Source: Clostridia bacterium
Lineage (GTDB): Bacteria; Bacillota; Clostridia; Oscillospirales; CAG-272
DNA: 17,172 nt
NCBI GenBank assembly: GCA_017452215.1
Contig: JAFTMU010000359.1
Location: 1 to 17,172 of the forward strand
Reading direction: 5' to 3'
Shown piece after piece: positions 12,740-17,172 of the stretch (position 1 is the first letter of the stretch; every line of letters starts with the position of its first letter). The notes below the pieces were generated by a model that did not search any database, was not told the origin of the DNA, and saw nothing but the letters and a program-made list of their open reading frames with translations. Made by a program: the position numbers and the translations under genes.

Positions 12740-12769
12740 AAAAATTCCTCCTTTTCCACCCATAATGGC

Positions 12770-12796
12770 AAAAAGGAGAAATGCTTTGCTCATTTC
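12770..12796 (-). terminator. Leader terminator of the THF riboswitch
   Basis: On the minus strand GAAATG (complement of 12791-12796) pairs with CATTTC (complement of 12778-12783), followed by TCC and five T. The terminator's left strand overlaps ATGAA, which could instead pair with TTCAT of the riboswitch P1 3' strand. That gives a plausible antiterminator when ligand is absent. The stem is short, so this is a moderate call. Confidence 0.6.
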
Positions 12797-12811
12797 ATCA
12801 TTCAAGCCTTT

Positions 12812-12926
12812 ATGAAGCGGGATGCAAAACACAGACCGCAAAAGCCTCGCTTTTTTCGTCCTGCCGACAACTCCCCGTTCGGCAAGCACTCCGGATCTCT
12901 CCAACGCCCGTGTTTTTACTCTTCAT
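12812..12926 (-). promoter_or_regulatory. Tetrahydrofolate (THF-I) riboswitch upstream of folT
   Basis: Read on the minus strand, the folT leader matches the THF-I layout. P1 is ATGAAG/CTTCAT. Conserved AGUA follows, then P2 AAAACACGGGC pairing over 11 bp (with wobbles) with GGUCUGUGUUUU. Next come conserved GCGUU, GUG, P3 CUUGCCGA/UCGGCAGG around loop ACGGGGAGUUG (family ACGGGAUGUUG), conserved ACGAA, a P4 AAAAGC/GCUUUU, CGGU and finally GCAUCC before P1 closes. Two departures are described under findings: an extra mini-hairpin after GCGUU and an altered pseudoknot loop. It should reduce folT-folC expression when reduced folates are abundant. Confidence 0.82.
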
Positions 12927-12933
12927 TCATTCT

Positions 12934-12952
12934 TCGCCTTATAAAAAGGCGA
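12934..12952 (-). other. 5'-terminal hairpin of the folT leader
   Basis: TCGCCTT and AAGGCGA form a 7-bp stem with loop TTTAT, starting about 10 nt after the likely transcription start. It precedes the riboswitch aptamer and may protect the 5' end of the transcript. Confidence 0.55.
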
Positions 12953-12968
12953 TTTACCTTCATCGTAT

Positions 12969-12997
12969 ATTATATTCCCCAAAATAGGGCTTGTCAA
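12969..12997 (-). promoter_or_regulatory. Consensus sigma-A promoter of the folT operon
   Basis: On the minus strand a perfect -35 TTGACA (complement of 12992-12997) and perfect -10 TATAAT (complement of 12969-12974) are 17 bp apart. The leader to the folT start is about 220 nt long and holds the THF riboswitch and a terminator. Confidence 0.93.
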
Positions 12998-13044
12998 GAC
13001 GGGAAAATGACAATCCTTTGATTATTTGGCTTCTTTTTCTTGGT

Positions 13045-13100
13045 AATAATGACATGAGATGGGGCGAGTCAAAGACTTAGCCCCATCTCATGTCATTATT
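13045..13100. repeat. 21-bp perfect inverted repeat over the end of ftsH
   Basis: Positions 13045-13065 and 13080-13100 are exact reverse complements (AATAATGACATGAG... and its partner). The 14-nt loop itself can form AGTC-AAA-GACT. The right arm covers the ftsH stop codon (13096-13098). Neither strand has a following T-tract, so it is not a typical intrinsic terminator. It may protect the ftsH mRNA 3' end or act as an RNase III substrate. Confidence 0.9.
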
Positions 13101-15177
13101 GATCCTCTTCCTCGTTGGAAGAAACCGATTCCTCAGGCTTCTCTTCCTCCTCGGAAGAATCGATGCTTTGAACAAACTCACTCTCCATAGGGGTACCGTT
13201 TCCGTTGCCCTCGGATGCATTTGCCTGATCCTTTGCCAATTGTTCTGCCTTTTCGGCTGCCTGCTTGGCGGCTCTTTCCTCGTTATCACGACGGCTTTGC
13301 TCCGCCTTTTCGGCAGCGATGGCATCCAGCTCCTCCTCGGTAGCGCCCTCCTTCATGGCGGCGGCAAACTGATCGCCGTCCATGCTCTCGTGCTTCAACA
13401 GATATCCTGCAACAAAGTGCAATTTATCGATGTGATCGGAGAGGATCTTCTTTGCCTCTGCATAAGAGTCACCGATGATGCGTTGGATCTCGGCATCGAT
13501 CTCGGCAGCGGTCTGCTCGGAATAGTTCTTGCCCGAACCGTAGTCACGTCCCAAGAACACCTCGCTGCTGGTATGCTCGTTACCATAGAGAACCGTGCCC
13601 AGCTTATCGCTCATACCGTATCGGGTGACCATATCACGTGCCACTCGGGTTGCCTGCTGGATATCCCCCGATGCGCCGGTGGAGATGTCGCCCATGACCA
13701 GCTCCTCGGCAATGCGACCGCCCAAGCTCATGCGGATATTATCCAACATGGAGTTGCGGGTCTGATAGGAAACGTCCTCCAAGGGAACACTGACGGTGAC
13801 GCCGCCTGCACGGCCTGCGGGAATGATGGTAATATGCTTGACGGGATCCGTATTCTCGCAATAGTAGGAAACTACGGCATGACCTGCCTCGTGATATGCG
13901 GTAAGCTTATTATCCTGCTCACGGCGGACACGGGACTTCTTCTGAGGACCTAAAAGCTCCTTCATATAGGATTCCTCAATATCGTCCATGCCGATGAGAG
14001 ATTTGTTCTTCTTCGCCGCCAGGAGCGCTGCCTCGTTGAGAAGGTTTGCAAGGTCAGCACCCGTAAAGCCAACGGTACTCTGCGCTACCTTGTGGAAATC
14101 CACACCCGACTCCAAGGGCTTGTTGCGTGCGTGGACCTTTAAGATCTCCTCTCTGCCCTTCATATCGGGATAGTTGACGGTGACCTGACGGTCAAAGCGT
14201 CCCGGACGGAGCAGAGCGGGGTCGAGGATATCGGGGCGGTTGGTTGCCGCCATGACGATGATGCCGTCGTGGGAGCCGAAGCCGTCCATCTCCACCAGCA
14301 ATTGATTCAGTGTTTGCTCTCTTTCGTCGTGTCCGCCACCGAGGCCTGCGCCTCTGTGGCGTCCCACGGCGTCGATCTCATCAATGAAGATGATGGCTGC
14401 GGGGGATTTGCGTGCGGTATCAAACAGGTCTCTGACACGGGACGCACCGACGCCCACGTACATTTCCACGAAATCCGAGCCCGAAATGGAATAGAAGGGC
14501 ACGCCTGCCTCGCCTGCCACTGCCTTTGCAAGCAGGGTCTTACCCGTACCGGGAGGGCCCATCAGCAATACGCCGTGGGGAATCTTTGCGCCAAGGCGGG
14601 TGAACTTTGCGGGATCACGGAGAAATTCAACGATCTCCACCAGCTCCTCCTTCTCCTCGTCTGCACCTGCCACATCGTGGAAGAACACTCGGCTCTTTTC
14701 GTCTACCGAGGGGGTCTTGACCTTTGCTTTTCCAAAGGAGTTGAACTTTCCGCCACCGCCTGAGAGCTTATTGACGGAAACAAAATAGATGACCACGAAC
14801 AAAATGATGATAAAGAGCGTGGGCAAAAGGCTTACCCACCAAGGAAGGGTGGTGGCGGGTTGGTAATCGATGGGGATTCCCTTATCCTTGATCTCCTCTG
14901 CAAAATCCTCGTAAAAGAAGGAGACGTATGCCAGGGTATGGGTCTTTACCTCTCCGTTTTCCATGGTGAGGGTGACCTTGTTATCGTTACCTACGTATAT
15001 AGATTTGATGTTTTTATTGTTTTCCCTATCGTAGCTCTCAATCAAATCTCCCATTTCGCTATACGAGATCGCAGTGCTTGCCGTATCCTGATACAACAGG
15101 GACGAGAGCATAACGATAATGATAGCGAAAATCACTACGTAAAACAATATCTCCCGAACGAAGCTTCGTTTTTTCAT
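13096..15177 (-). CDS. ftsH: ATP-dependent zinc metalloprotease FtsH
   Basis: The 693-residue membrane-anchored AAA+ protease degrades misfolded and regulatory membrane and cytosolic proteins. Membrane segments lie at about 9-29 and 113-135, enclosing an extracytoplasmic domain. The AAA domain has Walker A GPPGTGKT (207-214), pore loop [10 protein letters not shown] (236-245), Walker B IIFIDEID (262-269) and the second region of homology [20 protein letters not shown] (312-331). The zinc site HEAGH (429-433) with the later acidic ligand in GASGDIQQA (Asp505) is intact. The tail after about 600 is Ala/Glu-rich and ends in a run of acidic residues. A GGAGG site lies 12 nt upstream, a little far. 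It follows hpt by 34 bp in the classic Firmicute tilS-hpt-ftsH order. Confidence 0.97.
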   Translation of the reverse strand: MKKRSFVREILFYVVIFAIIIVMLSSLLYQDTASTAISYSEMGDLIESYDRENNKNIKSIYVGNDNKVTLTMENGEVKTHTLAYVSFFYEDFAEEIKDKGIPIDYQPATTLPWWVSLLPTLFIIILFVVIYFVSVNKLSGGGGKFNSFGKAKVKTPSVDEKSRVFFHDVAGADEEKEELVEIVEFLRDPAKFTRLGAKIPHGVLLMGPPGTGKTLLAKAVAGEAGVPFYSISGSDFVEMYVGVGASRVRDLFDTARKSPAAIIFIDEIDAVGRHRGAGLGGGHDEREQTLNQLLVEMDGFGSHDGIIVMAATNRPDILDPALLRPGRFDRQVTVNYPDMKGREEILKVHARNKPLESGVDFHKVAQSTVGFTGADLANLLNEAALLAAKKNKSLIGMDDIEESYMKELLGPQKKSRVRREQDNKLTAYHEAGHAVVSYYCENTDPVKHITIIPAGRAGGVTVSVPLEDVSYQTRNSMLDNIRMSLGGRIAEELVMGDISTGASGDIQQATRVARDMVTRYGMSDKLGTVLYGNEHTSSEVFLGRDYGSGKNYSEQTAAEIDAEIQRIIGDSYAEAKKILSDHIDKLHFVAGYLLKHESMDGDQFAAAMKEGATEEELDAIAAEKAEQSRRDNEERAAKQAAEKAEQLAKDQANASEGNGNGTPMESEFVQSIDSSEEEEKPEESVSSNEEEDQ

Positions 15178-15211
15178 TGGGTTTTTCTTCCTCCGTTATT
15201 GGCTTGCGCCG

Positions 15212-15766
15212 TTATTTTTGATACACTGACGGTTTGAGAATGCCGACGTAGGGTAAATTGCGATACTTTTCGTCAAAGTCCAAGCCGTAACCGACTACGA
15301 ATTCGTCCGGAATGACCGTGCCTACGTAATCTACCTGCATTTCCACCTGTCTGCGGTCGGGCTTATCCAACAGTGTGCAGCATTTGACGCTGTTTGCGCC
15401 CTTGTCCTCTAACAGGTGCTTTAATTTTTGCAGGGTTCTGCCACTGTCGATGATATCCTCAATGATGATCACATCGGCGCCGGTAATATCCCGTTTGAGA
15501 TCCAGATGTACCTGAATGAAGCCCGAGGTGGACGTGCCTGAGCCGTAAGACGACACCTTCATAAACTCCAATCCGCAAGGAAGCGGAATGCGACGGATCA
15601 GATCGGTGGCGAAAAACACAGAGCCCTTGAGCACGGTAACAAGGATCAGCTCTCTGTTGCTGTCCCGATGGTCTTGGGTGATCTTTGCCGCCAGACGGTC
15701 GCAAATATCGGAAATTGTGTTTTCGTCGACTAAAATCGATTGGATATCGTCTCTCATTTGATACAT
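15212..15766 (-). CDS. hpt: Hypoxanthine phosphoribosyltransferase
   Basis: This 184-residue purine-salvage enzyme joins PRPP to hypoxanthine (and usually guanine) to give IMP or GMP. It shows VLKGS (45-49) of the pyrophosphate loop, the flexible-loop SSYGSGT (72-78), the PRPP-binding VIIIEDIIDSGRTL (99-112) and FVVGYGLDFDEKYRNLPYVG (156-175) with the purine-binding residues. The start at 15766 is supported by AAAGGA 7 nt upstream; the frame continues upstream to 16021 only as a shadow of tilS. The start overlaps the 3' end of tilS by 13 bp, so the two are translationally coupled. Confidence 0.96.
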   Translation of the reverse strand: MYQMRDDIQSILVDENTISDICDRLAAKITQDHRDSNRELILVTVLKGSVFFATDLIRRIPLPCGLEFMKVSSYGSGTSTSGFIQVHLDLKRDITGADVIIIEDIIDSGRTLQKLKHLLEDKGANSVKCCTLLDKPDRRQVEMQVDYVGTVIPDEFVVGYGLDFDEKYRNLPYVGILKPSVYQK

Positions 15767-17169
15767 ATCATTGTCCTTTCGTGCATGAAGTCCTCGGGAA
15801 GATGAACCTGTAAGAGCCACGAGGGGGTCTGTTGTGCAAAAGCAGGAGTCCACCCGTCCTTGCAGCCGATCAAGGGTGCCCAAACGACGCCCTCCCCGTT
15901 GCAAAGCAGGGGGATCTGATCCCTGTACTTGGGGTCGATGCCTGCCTCGGCGTAAAGACGCCGCAGCTTGCGGTGCATTCCTCTTACGGCAAGGGTCTCC
16001 CCTTCCTTTTTGGATCGCCAATGCAAATCTTTTTTTATTATATCAAAATCCCCTTTTAAAATTATATACGGGGCTGTTGATAAATTGTGAATTTTTATCT
16101 CTTTTTCAAGCTTTTCCACGACAATACGGATCCCCGTACCGTCAAGGACGGTTTCGCCCAAGCAAAGCGGAAGCTCGAAGGGCTTGCCCTTTTCTATTTG
16201 TGTTGTAAACAAGCGAAGCTCTCCGCCCTGTATACGGGCAAAAAAGCCTCCCGGCATGGCGACTTCGCCGTCGCTGTTTTTCGCCGACACCATTTGCATC
16301 AGCGCATTGACGTGCACCGCTTCGGGCATCGCCTTGCAGCCCTCGCTCGCCCACTCGATCAGCGCTCGCTTACAAATGGGTCTTGGAAGCGTTTGTAAAT
16401 GGTGGATGGGAAGTCCTGTTTTTGTCTGTTGCTCCTGCAAAAACGCTCTTGTAAGTCCCGACAGGTATTCCTCGTCCTCTCTTACACTATCCGAAAGCTG
16501 CCCGACCCGTTGGCGCAAATGGGGGAAAATCTCCGCCATTGCGGGGATCAGCTCATGGCGAATGCGGTTTCGGGTATACGCAGTGTCCTCATTGGTGCGG
16601 TCGGTGACATACTCGAAGCCGTTTTCTTGGCAATAGGTCAGAAGCTCCTCTTTGGAATACGGAAGGAGCGGACGGATCAGAAGTCCTCCCCCAAAGGAGC
16701 GGACGGGTAAGATCCCCGAGAGTCCTCGGCTTCCCGTTCCCCGTAACAGGCGGAACAGGACGGTTTCCAGCTGATCGTCGGCGTGATGCGCCGTGACAAG
16801 AATGGGAATGCTGCGCTCCTGCATGAGCCTTTGAAAATAGGCGTAACGCACCTCTCTTGCCGCAGATTCCAGGCTTTTTCCCTGTTCCTTTGCAACGGTG
16901 GGAACGTCGGCGTACAGAACGCAGATCTCCAAGCCGAGGCGCTTTGCCTCCTTCATGCAAAAATCACGGTCTCTTATCGCTTCCTCGCCTCGAATGCCGT
17001 GATTGACTTGTGCAAGAAGAAGCGGAAAGCCTTCCCTTTTTTGAGCATCTAACAAAAGATGCAACAGCGCCGTGGAATCGGCGCCGCCCGAAAAAGCCAA
17101 AAGCACCGAGGTGCTTGGCGGCAGAGCGGTCAGTGCGGAAACGGAAATGCTCTTCACGCCGTCTCTCAT
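15754..17169 (-). CDS. tilS: tRNA(Ile)-lysidine synthetase
   Basis: The 471-residue ATP-dependent enzyme converts the wobble cytidine of tRNA-Ile(CAU) to lysidine, changing both its codon and amino-acid identity. The N-type PP-loop SGGADS (27-32), VNHGIRGEE (55-63), TAHHADDQLETVLFRLLRG (126-144) and TDRTNEDTAYTRNRIRHELIP (189-209) are all present. The C-terminal TilS domain is recognised by MHRKLRRLYAEAGI and the WAPLIGC strand. The ATG at 17167-17169 lies three bases from the window edge, so the true start may be further upstream and no ribosome binding site can be checked. It is the first gene in view of tilS-hpt-ftsH. Confidence 0.94.
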   Translation of the reverse strand: MRDGVKSISVSALTALPPSTSVLLAFSGGADSTALLHLLLDAQKREGFPLLLAQVNHGIRGEEAIRDRDFCMKEAKRLGLEICVLYADVPTVAKEQGKSLESAAREVRYAYFQRLMQERSIPILVTAHHADDQLETVLFRLLRGTGSRGLSGILPVRSFGGGLLIRPLLPYSKEELLTYCQENGFEYVTDRTNEDTAYTRNRIRHELIPAMAEIFPHLRQRVGQLSDSVREDEEYLSGLTRAFLQEQQTKTGLPIHHLQTLPRPICKRALIEWASEGCKAMPEAVHVNALMQMVSAKNSDGEVAMPGGFFARIQGGELRLFTTQIEKGKPFELPLCLGETVLDGTGIRIVVEKLEKEIKIHNLSTAPYIILKGDFDIIKKDLHWRSKKEGETLAVRGMHRKLRRLYAEAGIDPKYRDQIPLLCNGEGVVWAPLIGCKDGWTPAFAQQTPSWLLQVHLPEDFMHERTMICIK

Positions 17170-17172
17170 CCG

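Noticed and set aside
12756..12768. GGGTGG near the folT start as a T-box element
   Set aside because: The rest of the T-box sequence (ACCGCG), stem I and a specifier loop are missing; the leader instead fits the THF riboswitch.
12740..12904. Longer folT reading frame beginning at 12904
   Set aside because: The extra 55 codons run through the THF riboswitch and its terminator. The ATG at 12739 has AAGGAGG at ideal spacing and the S-component fold begins just after it.
15767..16021. N-terminal extension of hpt
   Set aside because: It is the antisense-free alternate frame inside tilS. The hpt family starts near the ATG at 15766, which has AAAGGA at the right distance.

Overview
The window looks like a chromosomal segment of a Clostridia-class Firmicute, probably an uncultured gut-type lineage. 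The basis is gene content and order: tilS-hpt-ftsH, a DUF6809-like small protein, a YgiQ-like radical SAM protein fused to a DUF2344 domain, and ECF-type vitamin transporter subunits under THF and preQ1 riboswitches. Consensus sigma-A promoters and strong AAGGAGG ribosome binding sites fit. The taxonomic call is inference; no rRNA is present.

Left part, mostly plus strand (1-8564): the tail of an ABC-transporter permease and its terminator; a promoter and tRNA-Ser(GGA) whose 3' end lies in a long inverted repeat; a degenerate tRNA-like stretch; a DUF6809-like gene on the minus strand; one copy of a structured dispersed repeat; rlmB; a 773-residue membrane protein that keeps the layout of a heavy-metal P-type ATPase but has lost its catalytic motifs; a second copy of the repeat between near-identical 23-bp direct repeats; the radical SAM/DUF2344 fusion; and a mutarotase-family protein.

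Middle (8565-8926): a convergent intergenic region of about 360 bp packed with inverted repeats, including a modular array in which an 8-nt unit alternates with unrelated small hairpins. No gene is seen there.

Right part, all minus strand: a vitamin and tRNA-maturation operon, folT-folC-queT-cca, starts at a consensus promoter near 12,970-12,997. A tetrahydrofolate riboswitch precedes folT and a preQ1-I riboswitch lies inside the operon before queT. The operon imports folate and traps it by polyglutamylation, imports a queuosine precursor, and repairs tRNA CCA ends. Upstream lie ftsH, hpt and tilS, the classic Firmicute order, with a 21-bp perfect hairpin starting over the ftsH stop codon. 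tilS reaches the window edge.

The observations most worth following are the catalytically dead P-type ATPase-like protein, the dispersed repeat with covarying stems and duplicated flanks, the modular hairpin array, and the THF riboswitch with a small inserted hairpin and shifted pseudoknot pairing.
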